53,544 nucleotides of DNA from a virus. Location: positions 1-53,544 of IMG/VR virus record IMGVR_UViG_3300017767_000015; one strand, 5' to 3'. The notes beneath the pieces are model-generated. The model was not told where the DNA came from and searched no databases. It was given only the letters and a program-made list of their open reading frames with translations. Position 1 is the stretch's first letter, and every line of letters begins with the position of its first letter. The translations under genes and the position numbers were made by a program. Positions 1 to 7,238 of the stretch are shown one piece after another.

Positions 1-115
1 CTGTTGCGAAGCAGATATGACTATAGAAGTAATACACTGTAGCAAAAAAGAACCTCATACCGGATGGTATGAAGCATGGGTTTGTGCTTTGTGCGGTAAT
101 ATACAGGAGGAATAA
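1..115 (+). CDS. C-terminal part of a junction-spanning zinc-ribbon protein
   Basis: The frame is open from position 2 to a TAA at 113-115 and ends in WVCALCGNIQEE. If the window is circular, the gene starting at 53417 continues here in frame: the last two bases (AA) plus the first base (C) make one codon. The joined protein has about 80 residues and the ligand pattern CLNC...CALC of a two-knuckle zinc ribbon. Read alone, a start at ATG 17 would give 32 residues and leave only one good Cys pair. Function is unknown; it is first in the string of small early genes and 2 nt before the next start. Confidence 0.7.
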   Translation, partial: CCEADMTIEVIHCSKKEPHTGWYEAWVCALCGNIQEE

Positions 116-117
116 AT

Positions 118-327
118 ATGGAAAATAAAGACCCAAATTATTGTGCCGAGAGATACATGAACCCCGAAAAATGCAAGGCTAATAACTGCCGTTGTGTTCC
201 TCATATACTCGCAACACCCCTCAAATGTTATACCTGCGGTGGGAAAGTGCATTATGACTACGACCACCATAACGGTGATTGCATAACTTGTTATGTCAAT
301 AACCCAAGTAGGGGGTTATTCTCATGA
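118..327 (+). CDS. small Cys/His-rich protein, unknown function
   Basis: 69 residues with eight cysteines and several histidines, including CYTCGG and a later CITCY pair, so a zinc-ribbon fold is likely. It starts at ATG 118, eight bases after the GGAGG at 106-110 in the end of the preceding gene, and overlaps the next start by ATGA (324-327). No family recognised. The context is a run of translationally coupled small early genes. Confidence 0.65.
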   Translation: MENKDPNYCAERYMNPEKCKANNCRCVPHILATPLKCYTCGGKVHYDYDHHNGDCITCYVNNPSRGLFS

Positions 328-572
328 GCAACGCATTCACGGCTGATGTAATCAGCGAATCAACCAAAATCAACCAAAATCAACCTCCTACCGGAGGTTA
401 TTATATTCGCAAATACTTGCGATTGGCATTAGATTGCCTACCAAAAAATGTTAAACTTGAGGGTGCAATACGCTCACGGATAAGCGAGGCACTTGGATAT
501 GCAAAGGCTCGCCTATGTAATGGGTGTGGCGAGTGGCGTAGCGAATGTATGTGCGACAGGAGAGTGGAGTAA
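324..572 (+). CDS. small protein with C-terminal CNGC/CMC zinc-binding-like motif
   Basis: 82 residues. The middle is helical and basic (residues about 27-65); the end carries CNGCGEW...CMC, which could bind one metal. It starts at an ATG overlapping the previous stop (ATGA). No family recognised. Confidence 0.6.
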   Translation: MSNAFTADVISESTKINQNQPPTGGYYIRKYLRLALDCLPKNVKLEGAIRSRISEALGYAKARLCNGCGEWRSECMCDRRVE

Positions 573-573
573 A

Positions 574-627
574 ATGTTAAATACCGAAACCCCCTATTTA
601 ATTGTAATATATGCAGGTGATGAATGA
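574..627 (+). CDS. possible 17-codon mini-gene
   Basis: ATG 574 follows GGAGTAAA and reads MLNTETPYLIVIYAGDE before a TGA that overlaps the next ATG (624) as ATGA. The overlap and spacing are exactly those used between the surrounding genes, which is the only support; it may just be a translated leader that couples the 624 gene. Confidence 0.35.
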   Translation: MLNTETPYLIVIYAGDE

Positions 628-1106
628 TGACAGGATATGATGAAAACGGACAAATGAAGAACATTGAGATTTTCAATGATGATAAAGGCAGCCCTATACT
701 ATGGGAGATAAACATGAATGGTGGCGGGTATCACCATGTAGTCTTTTACAAAGACCACGACTTGAAGATGGTTTGCGCTATGAAGATAACGCACATTGAT
801 GACTACCCCGAATCACAAGTGATTAGAGGCATACCATACTATAATGATGAGGCACACAAAGAATACATGAAGAAGCAGAATGCTTACAAAAGACAAAGAA
901 GCCGAAGCCCCGTAGGGAACAAGGTTCGCACCACTACTGCCACTTGGCATGGTGCAAAAGATTCTCGCAACAGAACGGTAGCCAAAGGCTACTCCGACAA
1001 CCAACCTATGCACAGGTCATGGGGTGAGCGTGGTGGTGGCAAGTCCATGACTACGGCACAGGTCAAGGAATTGTTGCGAGATGCTTTAGGAGAAGTGATA
1101 GAATGA
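624..1106 (+). CDS. hypothetical protein
   Basis: 160 residues. The first 80 look like a small beta-rich domain (EINMNGGGYHHVVFYKDHDLKMVCAM); the rest is basic, low in complexity and probably disordered (about residues 88-140, many Arg, Lys, Ser and Gly), ending in a short amphipathic helix. Two adjacent ATGs (624, 627) can serve as start. It overlaps the next gene by ATGA. A nucleic-acid-binding role would fit the basic tail but is not shown. Confidence 0.6.
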   Translation: MMTGYDENGQMKNIEIFNDDKGSPILWEINMNGGGYHHVVFYKDHDLKMVCAMKITHIDDYPESQVIRGIPYYNDEAHKEYMKKQNAYKRQRSRSPVGNKVRTTTATWHGAKDSRNRTVAKGYSDNQPMHRSWGERGGGKSMTTAQVKELLRDALGEVIE

Positions 1107-1321
1107 ATATGAGATTGTTAGAAGAAATGTATGCTGATATGTTAGACGAATGCTACCCGACTGTGAAGATTGCAGGTTATGAATACCTGCCGTCAATCGC
1201 ATTACAACGGTTAGACCACATAGCGTATATGGTAGGTATGGCTGATTATGAAAGTGCTTTGCGAGAAGATTATGAGAATGGCTACGGCTACGAAGAATTA
1301 TTTGGAGATGAAGAAGAATGA
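1103..1321 (+). CDS. small acidic protein, unknown
   Basis: 72 residues, helical and strongly acidic towards the C-terminus (YGYEELFGDEEE). Starts at ATG 1103 (ATGA overlap) and ends in the GAAGAAGAATGA junction that recurs between genes in this virus. No family recognised. Confidence 0.6.
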   Translation: MNMRLLEEMYADMLDECYPTVKIAGYEYLPSIALQRLDHIAYMVGMADYESALREDYENGYGYEELFGDEEE

Positions 1322-1515
1322 GCGAAGAAAAAATATGCGATTTATGCTTTGGCATAATTGACAAACACTACTACACCAATGACGACGGAGAGCGCGTCAT
1401 GTATTGGGATGAAGGACACAACGGACAACCTTTGGTTGATGGTAGAGTCTGCGATTCATGTAATGAATTAGTGGTTGCATACAGGATAAAGAAAATGATG
1501 GAGGCGAGAGCATGA
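1318..1515 (+). CDS. small zinc-ribbon protein
   Basis: 65 residues with two clear Cys pairs, CDLCFG at residues 7-12 and CDSC at about 45-48, a treble-clef or zinc-ribbon arrangement. Between them is a beta-rich stretch with acidic and His residues. Overlaps both neighbours by ATGA. Likely a nucleic-acid or protein adaptor; function unknown. Confidence 0.65.
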   Translation: MSEEKICDLCFGIIDKHYYTNDDGERVMYWDEGHNGQPLVDGRVCDSCNELVVAYRIKKMMEARA

Positions 1516-1697
1516 AAGGAATAGCAAAAAAATTAATGAAAGCAGTTAAAGATGCGAGAGAGAAAAGAAGAATACAGGCGAATATAATCATAACACAATG
1601 GGAGGATAAATTCGATACTGCGTTTCTCGGAGATAGTGATGACTCCGAACACATACAGATGTTGATTGACGCATTAGCAAGGAGTGAGGAAGAATGA
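1512..1697 (+). CDS. small helical protein, unknown
   Basis: 61 residues, basic N-terminal helix (KKLMKAVKDAREKRR) and acidic C-terminus ending EEE. Coupled to both neighbours by ATGA overlaps. No recognised domain. Confidence 0.55.
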   Translation: MKGIAKKLMKAVKDAREKRRIQANIIITQWEDKFDTAFLGDSDDSEHIQMLIDALARSEEE

Positions 1698-1915
1698 AGC
1701 AAGACGATTTGTATGAACAAATACTAACCGAGATATGCGATATCTTAGAGGCAGGTGATGTAATCGAAGATTTAGATGGGCGACCCTATGAGGTAGGTGT
1801 GTTGAGAAGTATAACTTCCATAATCCTATCGGAACTAAGAGAATTACATTCCCATAAAGAATTTATGGAACAGTTCGCAAAGATAACTGACAATTGGGAA
1901 GGTGAAGAAGAATGA
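1694..1915 (+). CDS. small helical acidic protein, unknown
   Basis: 73 residues, predicted mostly helical and acidic, ending WEGEEE. ATG 1694 overlaps the previous stop, and its own stop overlaps ATG 1912. No recognised domain. Confidence 0.6.
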   Translation: MKQDDLYEQILTEICDILEAGDVIEDLDGRPYEVGVLRSITSIILSELRELHSHKEFMEQFAKITDNWEGEEE

Positions 1916-2085
1916 TAACAAAAGACGAGTTTGATACTATTATACGAGCGTATTTCAGCCTCATGCAAAGCGGGAATGATAATTGGTGGCGTGATGTTTG
2001 GCACAGTCAAGTAGTGGCAATATTAAGAGACTACCCCGAATATGCGAATTTCTTTTTGACACCCGAAGAAAGGAGGGGTGATTAA
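1912..2085 (+). CDS. small protein, unknown (57 residues)
   Basis: Starts at ATG 1912 (ATGA overlap) and ends TAA 2083-2085, directly abutting the next ATG at 2086. It reads MITKDEFDTIIRAYFS, then an aromatic-rich middle (NDNWWRDVWHSQ), and ends TPEERRGD; the AGGAGGGGTGATTAA at its end is the ribosome site of the next gene. Unrecognised, but the tight packing supports it as real. Confidence 0.6.
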   Translation: MITKDEFDTIIRAYFSLMQSGNDNWWRDVWHSQVVAILRDYPEYANFFLTPEERRGD

Positions 2086-2586
2086 ATGAATATATTTGTC
2101 CTTGACAAATCTCCTACGGAGTCAGCGAAGATGTATTGCGATAAGCATGTGCCTAAAATGGTCTGCGAATTGTATCAGCAGATGGGTTCAGCCCTACGAA
2201 GACATGGTGCGGTGGATGAGCAGATGCCTTTGACAAAGTCAAACACACCCCTCAAAGGTGGGTATCACAATCATCCGGCTACCCGTTGGGTTGGAGAATC
2301 GCAGGAGAATTTCATTTGGGCAGCGTTCCATGCAGCCATGCTTTGCGAAGAATACGAAAGTAGATTCGGAAAATCGCATTACTGCGCTGATGGTATCGAG
2401 CAGATGTTCCACATGATGAGTATGATTCCCGAAGGGGAATTGACCGAGTTCGCTCAATGTATGCCCGACGAATACAAGGTCGAAGGCGACGCAGTCATGG
2501 CATACAGAAACTATTACCTGCATGAGAAAGCAAGATTCGCAAAGTGGAATAAGGGCAGGAAAGCCCCCGATTGGTGGTGGAAATAA
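2086..2586 (+). CDS. pyrimidine dimer DNA glycosylase-like phage protein
   Basis: 166 residues. It carries the signature blocks of the widespread phage family usually annotated as pyrimidine dimer DNA glycosylase (T4 DenV-related): YCDKHVPKMV near residues 17-26, NHPATRW near 62-68, a central ALCEEYESRFGKSH segment, FAQCMPDEYK near 125-134 and AYRNYYLHEKARFAKW, ending PDWWW. In characterised relatives the N-terminal amine attacks the damaged base in UV-damaged DNA; here the activity is inferred. The start is ATG 2086, six bases after an AGGAGGGGTG ribosome site. For a virus of sunlit water, UV-lesion repair would make sense. Confidence 0.65.
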   Translation: MNIFVLDKSPTESAKMYCDKHVPKMVCELYQQMGSALRRHGAVDEQMPLTKSNTPLKGGYHNHPATRWVGESQENFIWAAFHAAMLCEEYESRFGKSHYCADGIEQMFHMMSMIPEGELTEFAQCMPDEYKVEGDAVMAYRNYYLHEKARFAKWNKGRKAPDWWWK

Positions 2587-2714
2587 TGAAAGAGGAAGAA
2601 ATTTTAGCATCAGTAGATTTTGTAGTGTGGGCGATAAAAACACACCCTGCATACACAAATAATTTATTGCGAGCGTATAGACGATACAATGAGGCAAAAG
2701 GTGAAGAAGAATGA
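2586..2714 (+). CDS. 42-residue protein, unknown
   Basis: ATG 2586 shares its A with the previous TAA (TAATG). The product begins MKEEEILASVDFVVWAI, then a basic stretch RAYRRYNEAK, ending GEEE. The stop is embedded in GAAGAAGAATGA, which provides the next start at 2711. It is supported by its coupling on both sides. Confidence 0.55.
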   Translation: MKEEEILASVDFVVWAIKTHPAYTNNLLRAYRRYNEAKGEEE

Positions 2715-2905
2715 TTAGAGATTGGGAAGAATTAGAGAAGATGAAAGAACACGCTAAGATTCTGTGCGAGAAGTGGTATATAGCCATGCGTAGCGCAGAA
2801 GAAAGGTTCGAGAGAGCAGAATGTATAAGGAACTATAACGCCTTACGAGGCGTGATAAAAGCACTACAATGGGCGCAAGGAGGGCATGAGAACCCATTGA
2901 ATTAA
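2711..2905 (+). CDS. small helical protein, unknown
   Basis: 64 residues, almost all predicted helix with alternating charge (EELEKMKEHAKILCEKW...), so a short coiled coil or helical hairpin is likely. ATGA overlap with the preceding gene. Followed by 35 bp without a gene before the next start. Confidence 0.55.
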   Translation: MIRDWEELEKMKEHAKILCEKWYIAMRSAEERFERAECIRNYNALRGVIKALQWAQGGHENPLN

Positions 2906-2940
2906 ATATGAGAAGCCCCTATTAGAGATGAGGAATTGTT

Positions 2941-3381
2941 ATGAACGAAAACGAAAGAAGAATTGAGCCGAAAAACGAAGTGCCGGATGACTATGAGCAA
3001 TTGCTCATACAATGCACACCGGACACACCTAACTACTTAGTTAGGTGCAAACACCCAAATGGTAGTTATTTGGATTACCATGTGAACCTAACGGGTAGAG
3101 TGATAGCAGGTCAATGCCCTGTATGTGATGAACCAATGCGAAAGGCAAGTGTATATACATGCAGTAGTTGTGCTATACCTGTTGTTATGGCTACGCCACA
3201 CAAGAGACAAACTGCGCCGATTATCGCAAAAAGAATAACACGAACAAAGATTGAGAGTCCTAAACATATCAATGAAAAAGCCTACATACCAAGAACTTCT
3301 AAAGAAGTTGTGGATGTTAGTCTTGATGATATTAGAATCAAAGTCGCAAATGCTTTAGGTGATGTGTTTGAAAGTATTTGA
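2941..3381 (+). CDS. zinc-finger protein, unknown
   Basis: 146 residues. The central part has CPVCDE (about 59-64) and CSSC (about 74-77), spaced as in a zinc ribbon, with a further Cys/His near residues 36-38. The C-terminal 50 residues are basic then amphipathic. ATG 2941 follows GATGAGG. It overlaps the HNH gene by about 20 bp. Confidence 0.6.
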   Translation: MNENERRIEPKNEVPDDYEQLLIQCTPDTPNYLVRCKHPNGSYLDYHVNLTGRVIAGQCPVCDEPMRKASVYTCSSCAIPVVMATPHKRQTAPIIAKRITRTKIESPKHINEKAYIPRTSKEVVDVSLDDIRIKVANALGDVFESI

Positions 3382-3934
3382 GGATAAAGACGGCAAAATA
3401 CGCTTCCCCATACTCACAACCGAGTTAGTTCCTACCGGAACATGGGGTGCAAACTTGCGTAGTCTTCTCCCGCCTTCGGGATGGAATCGCTTACGAAGAT
3501 GGGCTTACGAACAAGCCGAACACAAATGCGAGATTTGTGAGCAAGACGGCTTTTCGCAGAATCGCAAACATGCCGTTGAAGCACATGAACTTTGGTCTTA
3601 TGATGATGTGAGACACATACAGACATTGGAAGGCATACAAGCACTATGCCCTCTATGTCATTGTGTCAAGCATTTGGGTCGCAGTCTCAAGGTAGGTGCA
3701 GCAAAGCAGGTTCGTGAACACATGCAAGAAGTGAATGGGTGGGATGCCCATACACAGAAGATGTATGAGGACTTTAGTTTCTTAGTCCACAGTTTGCGTT
3801 CTCGCTTTAGATGGACAGTTGAGATTCAAGACAAATTAAAAGAGTATTTGGATATGGGCGTGATAAAGCAGAAGGATTATGATACTGCGATTGGCCGTCT
3901 CAAAAATGGTGCTTATAGTGAGGAAAAGAAATAA
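3362..3934 (+). CDS. HNH endonuclease-like protein
   Basis: About 190 residues. The core (roughly residues 58-108) has the HNH/zinc arrangement: CEIC, then HELWSYDD, then LCPLCHCVKHLGR. The two CxxC pairs would hold a structural zinc, and HEL...H would supply the metal-binding histidines. Phage HNH proteins of this type nick or cut DNA and some assist terminase; the early location argues for a role in replication or host DNA attack, but this is inference. The start is uncertain: GTG 3359, ATG 3362 and TTG 3368 are all in frame, and AGGTGAT at 3357-3363 best fits TTG 3368. Confidence 0.7.
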   Translation: MCLKVFEDKDGKIRFPILTTELVPTGTWGANLRSLLPPSGWNRLRRWAYEQAEHKCEICEQDGFSQNRKHAVEAHELWSYDDVRHIQTLEGIQALCPLCHCVKHLGRSLKVGAAKQVREHMQEVNGWDAHTQKMYEDFSFLVHSLRSRFRWTVEIQDKLKEYLDMGVIKQKDYDTAIGRLKNGAYSEEKK

Positions 3935-3979
3935 ATAGGGGAGACCCGTATTAAGGAATGGAAAACAGGAGAGATATGA

Positions 3980-4651
3980 ATGAGCAAATGGAAAGAAAAT
4001 GAAGTAGATGTAGCAGACAAAGATGAGGCGTATTTGTTTTATCATACGGTTGTGGTTGAACAGGCGTGTATAATAGACATAGACAAGGGCTTCCTCGATG
4101 ACGAAGGCAAGAGTGCGTTTAGTCACCTAACGGATAGAAGCGCAAGAGAATTACATAGATTAAACGAGCAAGCAAGAATGATTCTTGCTAAAGAAAACAT
4201 AGATGCACAGGAAGTAGTGCAAAGTTTTGAAAGTCTCTTGATAAGTCGCATAGTATTAGACGACCCACACATACAGGCTGATGGTGTGTCGCTATCCGTG
4301 ATTGAAGGACACCTTGCGATTGAGACCGAAGAAAAGAGAAAATTCCGAAGACAATGTCATTTGATAAGGTGCATTTCCGATACTTGCGAAGCACTTGCAC
4401 CGGAACATTTTGTAAAACAAGACGGGGCTATCGCTTTAGCGACAGATGCACATCCCGTATTACTACAATACTATGAGAGCATTCAATGGCGAGCATTAGA
4501 GGCAGTTCATGGTGTGTTCGATGAGAACTGCACATTAGACGAAGTCGAAAATGTAATCGCAGAAAGACAAGAAGAGATGGGTTTTGAATATCCTAAACAG
4601 GATATTGACGAGTTCGATGATGACCCATACGGAGAGGAGTATTGGGAGTGA
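3980..4651 (+). CDS. hypothetical acidic protein
   Basis: 223 residues, strongly acidic, mostly helical, ending in a run rich in Asp, Glu and Tyr (FDDDPYGEEYWE). ATG 3980 is preceded by AGGAGAGATATGA. Acidic tails like this occur in single-stranded-DNA-binding proteins and DNA mimics, but no domain was recognised. Confidence 0.55.
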   Translation: MSKWKENEVDVADKDEAYLFYHTVVVEQACIIDIDKGFLDDEGKSAFSHLTDRSARELHRLNEQARMILAKENIDAQEVVQSFESLLISRIVLDDPHIQADGVSLSVIEGHLAIETEEKRKFRRQCHLIRCISDTCEALAPEHFVKQDGAIALATDAHPVLLQYYESIQWRALEAVHGVFDENCTLDEVENVIAERQEEMGFEYPKQDIDEFDDDPYGEEYWE

Positions 4652-4656
4652 TTAAC

Positions 4657-4866
4657 ATGCGTAAATACAAATACAATAGCACAATAAAGGCACTTCAAAT
4701 TGCTTCGCAAATAATCGAAGAGATAGCCTACATAGACACCGAGCATGGTGTCGAGAAGGTGGAGGCGTGGAAGGTGGTCGTAGAACCCGCTATCCGTGAG
4801 ATAGAAGATAATATGGGCATACTCCTTAGTAAATTGGAGATAAAAAACAGGAAGGTGAAAAGATAA
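4657..4866 (+). CDS. small helical protein, unknown
   Basis: 69 residues from ATG 4657 (GGAGTGA lies 6-12 bases upstream; GTG 4648, overlapping the previous stop as GTGA, is an alternative). A helical core is followed by the basic tail IKNRKVKR. Its TAA overlaps the next ATG as TAATG. Confidence 0.5.
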   Translation: MRKYKYNSTIKALQIASQIIEEIAYIDTEHGVEKVEAWKVVVEPAIREIEDNMGILLSKLEIKNRKVKR

Positions 4867-5342
4867 TGGAAGAAAAATGGTTGTTCTTAAGAACAGGCGG
4901 AGAAATAGAAAAGATAGTGAACGAAAAACCCACTCTTGAAGAAATGCAAGAGTTTGTAGGTGGCTACATAGAATATACGGGTGCTGAAAAGAAGTCTAAC
5001 TTCTTTGTAAATAGCGTAAGTTCTATGAAAAAGGCAAATGGTGATTTGATGCGAATGAAAGTAATTAAACAAGATGTTATAGACATTATTGTTAATCAAG
5101 AAGGGCTTATAGATGGCCTTGATTTTAACTATATCGCAACGGCAGCAAAATATAATTTGTCATACTTAGACTTGAGCAGGAGAAATATTCAGCCACTTGT
5201 AGGTAATGTAATCATACACTACGAACATACGGGAGAGGCACTTGAGGATGATAGAGAATACTCTCTAATGGAAGCAACAACGATGCTAACAGGTGTTAAA
5301 CAGGATGATACACCTATGTATGGCACTTATGGGAGTGAATGA
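4866..5342 (+). CDS. DUF3846-like protein
   Basis: 158 residues. Features shared with the DUF3846 family of phage and plasmid proteins: PTLEEMQEFVGGYIEYTG near residues 22-39, NQEGLIDGLDFNYIAT about residues 78-93 and LVGNVIIHYEHTGE near 112-125. The family is common in mobile elements but has no assigned biochemical role. The segment between the first two blocks is longer than in typical members. Likely an early accessory gene. Confidence 0.5.
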   Translation: MEEKWLFLRTGGEIEKIVNEKPTLEEMQEFVGGYIEYTGAEKKSNFFVNSVSSMKKANGDLMRMKVIKQDVIDIIVNQEGLIDGLDFNYIATAAKYNLSYLDLSRRNIQPLVGNVIIHYEHTGEALEDDREYSLMEATTMLTGVKQDDTPMYGTYGSE

Positions 5343-5343
5343 T

Positions 5344-5598
5344 ATGACAGACTTAGACGGACTTTGCGAAGAACTGAAAGATAAGGCGATAGCACTTGAT
5401 GAATTGATGAGCGCATGTGACGATGCCCTAAATGCGATTGATGAAATCAATACTGCATTAGACGAATTGTGCGCTATGCAGTTAGACCATACTGTTGAGA
5501 TGGCGATACAGGAAGTAAAGGATAATGCAGAATCAACGCAAGATACTCTTGAGACGACCTTGAAAGACTTAATATCGCAAGTGGAGGGATTGAATTGA
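5344..5598 (+). CDS. coiled-coil protein, unknown
   Basis: 84 residues from ATG 5344, which is nearer the previous stop than the longer upstream reading. Almost the whole length shows heptad-like spacing of Leu, Ile, Met and Ala with acidic residues between. Its end contains GTGGAGGGATTGAA, the ribosome site of the next gene. Confidence 0.5.
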   Translation: MTDLDGLCEELKDKAIALDELMSACDDALNAIDEINTALDELCAMQLDHTVEMAIQEVKDNAESTQDTLETTLKDLISQVEGLN

Positions 5599-5801
5599 GT
5601 TTATACAACATACCCGTAGTTGATACAATGCTTGCACCGGATGGTGTGTGGTATGCAGTAATGCAATCCGGCACTTGCATACTTCCCGATGGGAGATATG
5701 CCCGTAAGATTGAGTTTGTTGATAATTGCGATTACTATATGTTAGAGTATCTAAACGATGGTTTTCAAGAGTGGAAAAAGATAGGAGAGGAAGAAGAGTG
5801 A
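5595..5801 (+). CDS. small beta-rich protein, TTG start
   Basis: 68 residues. TTG 5595 overlaps the previous TGA and lies seven bases after GGAGGG; the first in-frame ATG is 11 codons in and would remove a conserved-looking strand. The sequence suggests a small beta-sheet domain and ends GEEEE. Unknown function. Confidence 0.5.
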   Translation: MSLYNIPVVDTMLAPDGVWYAVMQSGTCILPDGRYARKIEFVDNCDYYMLEYLNDGFQEWKKIGEEEE

Positions 5802-6073
5802 AACCGGAGTGGAATTGGATGATAGAAAAAGAAACCACTACTATGAATATTTTGCTACAAGCAACAGAAGATGCGAAATACCTCAACAGGCTGAATAAAC
5901 AAAGTTTCAAGAAACTTCTCTTCCCAAAGTCCGAAGATTCCTATGTTGATGGGAAGTGGGCGTTATTCCAAGCAGGTATGATGCCCTTCTTGTGGTCTTG
6001 TTCTAAAGATAAACTGCGATTGATTGCTAAATATATTACAGAATGCAAGTATATGACGGGTGAATGGGAATGA
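5798..6073 (+). CDS. hypothetical protein, GTG start
   Basis: 91 residues if read from GTG 5798 (GTGA overlap with the previous stop, preceded by GGAGAGGAAGA); ATG 5819 is an alternative. Helical with a basic central stretch. No recognised domain. Confidence 0.5.
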   Translation: MKPEWNWMIEKETTTMNILLQATEDAKYLNRLNKQSFKKLLFPKSEDSYVDGKWALFQAGMMPFLWSCSKDKLRLIAKYITECKYMTGEWE

Positions 6074-6207
6074 TTAACCACGAAGAAGTATTGAATGTAG
6101 CACTTGACGCTATACGATTGCTAAGAATCGCAGGGCATGACCCAACGGCTGACTTCCTACTTGAGAGGATTCTCAAGGCCACAGGTGAGGGTAATGCAAC
6201 CGTTTAG
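6070..6207 (+). CDS. 45-residue helical protein, unknown
   Basis: ATG 6070 overlaps the preceding TGA (ATGA). The product begins MINHEEVLNVALDAIRLL and continues AGHDPTADFLLERIL, a two-helix pattern. Its 3' end holds GGTGAGGG, the ribosome site for the gene starting at 6194, and the two overlap by 14 bp. Confidence 0.5.
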   Translation: MINHEEVLNVALDAIRLLRIAGHDPTADFLLERILKATGEGNATV

Positions 6208-7006
6208 GTATGAAGGGGCATACATATTATCGCAACCAAAACATATTGTGGTTGAAGATTTTATTGCTCTTAGAAAGACCTCCAAAGGTAGAAGATTCAA
6301 TCCATATCTACACTTGCGTATAGACGAGTTCGATGTAGTGCTTGACGGCTACGATGCTATATGGGAGTTCTTAGATGTGATTCAGCCGAATATGTATCGC
6401 ACACAGATACAAGCAGGTATGCTTGGCAAGTTAGACTTGCCTCATACTTTCGACAAGGAAATACAGGCTCTAATAGATGAATCGCAGGTTGAATGGATTT
6501 GTTTTAATTATGACAAAAAGAAATTTGTCATTCCTAATACACGACCCAAGCGGAAGATAGAGGCACACATAGCCTCTACCGTTCACGATTGCACTATGGT
6601 AGAAGAGGGCTGGCGTTGGAAACCGGAAGGGTGCATAGCAAAAATGCTACTACCTTTTAATAACAAGGATTTGCGAACAAGATGCCCTTCTTACATATAT
6701 GGCGAACACCCACAGTTATGTATAGTCCAAGAGATAAAAGTCAAAACATGGCGAGTTTCAACAATAATACACGCAAATTGTGGTGCAGATTATAGAATCG
6801 CGCCCCAAAAGTGTTATTGGAATCCCGAAATGGATGGGTTCAAAGATATGAATAACTACATAACGAGAATGTCTTTCCACATGGCGGAGATAGCATACGA
6901 TATTAGCAACACATTATCCAACAAGGATAGGGTAGGTATGTATTCACGCGAAAGAGACCGTCTTGAGTATGATAGATATATCTTTCAAATCGGAGGAAAG
7001 AATTAA
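6194..7006 (+). CDS. hypothetical protein (270 residues)
   Basis: Start chosen at ATG 6194, five bases after GGTGAGGG; a longer reading from 6137 would run through most of the preceding gene. A mixed alpha/beta protein with a basic segment near residues 110-125 (KKKFVIPNTRPKRK) and a C-terminal helical part rich in Arg and Asp. Not recognised. Last gene before a 232-bp intergenic region, with its final codons forming part of the 140-bp repeated element. Confidence 0.55.
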   Translation: MQPFRYEGAYILSQPKHIVVEDFIALRKTSKGRRFNPYLHLRIDEFDVVLDGYDAIWEFLDVIQPNMYRTQIQAGMLGKLDLPHTFDKEIQALIDESQVEWICFNYDKKKFVIPNTRPKRKIEAHIASTVHDCTMVEEGWRWKPEGCIAKMLLPFNNKDLRTRCPSYIYGEHPQLCIVQEIKVKTWRVSTIIHANCGADYRIAPQKCYWNPEMDGFKDMNNYITRMSFHMAEIAYDISNTLSNKDRVGMYSRERDRLEYDRYIFQIGGKN

Positions 7007-7135
7007 GAAAAAAATAAACGCAAGACTGCGAGCCTGTTGATTTTATTTTGTAATATTTCCTAAGAGATTAAACTTAAGTCCGACTATTATTTATTTAATA
7101 AATAGAGGATTAACTCTTAAGAAAGAAAAAAGAAT
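6996..7135. repeat. inverted-duplicate noncoding element, copy A
   Basis: An AT-rich stretch that matches, in reverse complement, the segment at 50070-50210. The outer blocks are identical: 27 bp (7109-7135 against 50070-50096) and 22 bp (6996-7017 against 50189-50210). The interior is 91 bp here and 92 bp there, diverged but alignable, with AACAGGCTC and a downstream CG conserved. It overlaps the last 11 bp of the preceding gene and ends about 100 bp upstream of the 7239 gene. Confidence 0.8.
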
Positions 7136-7206
7136 AATTTAAAATCGCATTCAGTCATTTGATTTAATTTTTTTTAATTATTTCTATGGTCTTGAAAGTA
7201 ATGGGA

Positions 7207-7213
7207 TTCATAA
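7207..7213 (+). promoter_or_regulatory. probable TATA box of the replication operon
   Basis: TTCATAA starts 32 nt before ATG 7239 and is followed by AGGTCTT, as is the TTTATAA box at 19177. The intergenic position after 232 bp of AT-rich sequence supports a promoter. It is a weaker TATA match than the other boxes, and no ribosome site precedes the ATG, so a near-leaderless message is likely. Confidence 0.5.
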
Positions 7214-7238
7214 GGTCTTAGCAACATGAGGTATATAC

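Noticed and set aside
2239-2787. 182-residue open frame on the - strand opposite the glycosylase-like gene
   Set aside because: Shadow of well-supported + strand genes; no start signals and biased composition typical of antisense frames.
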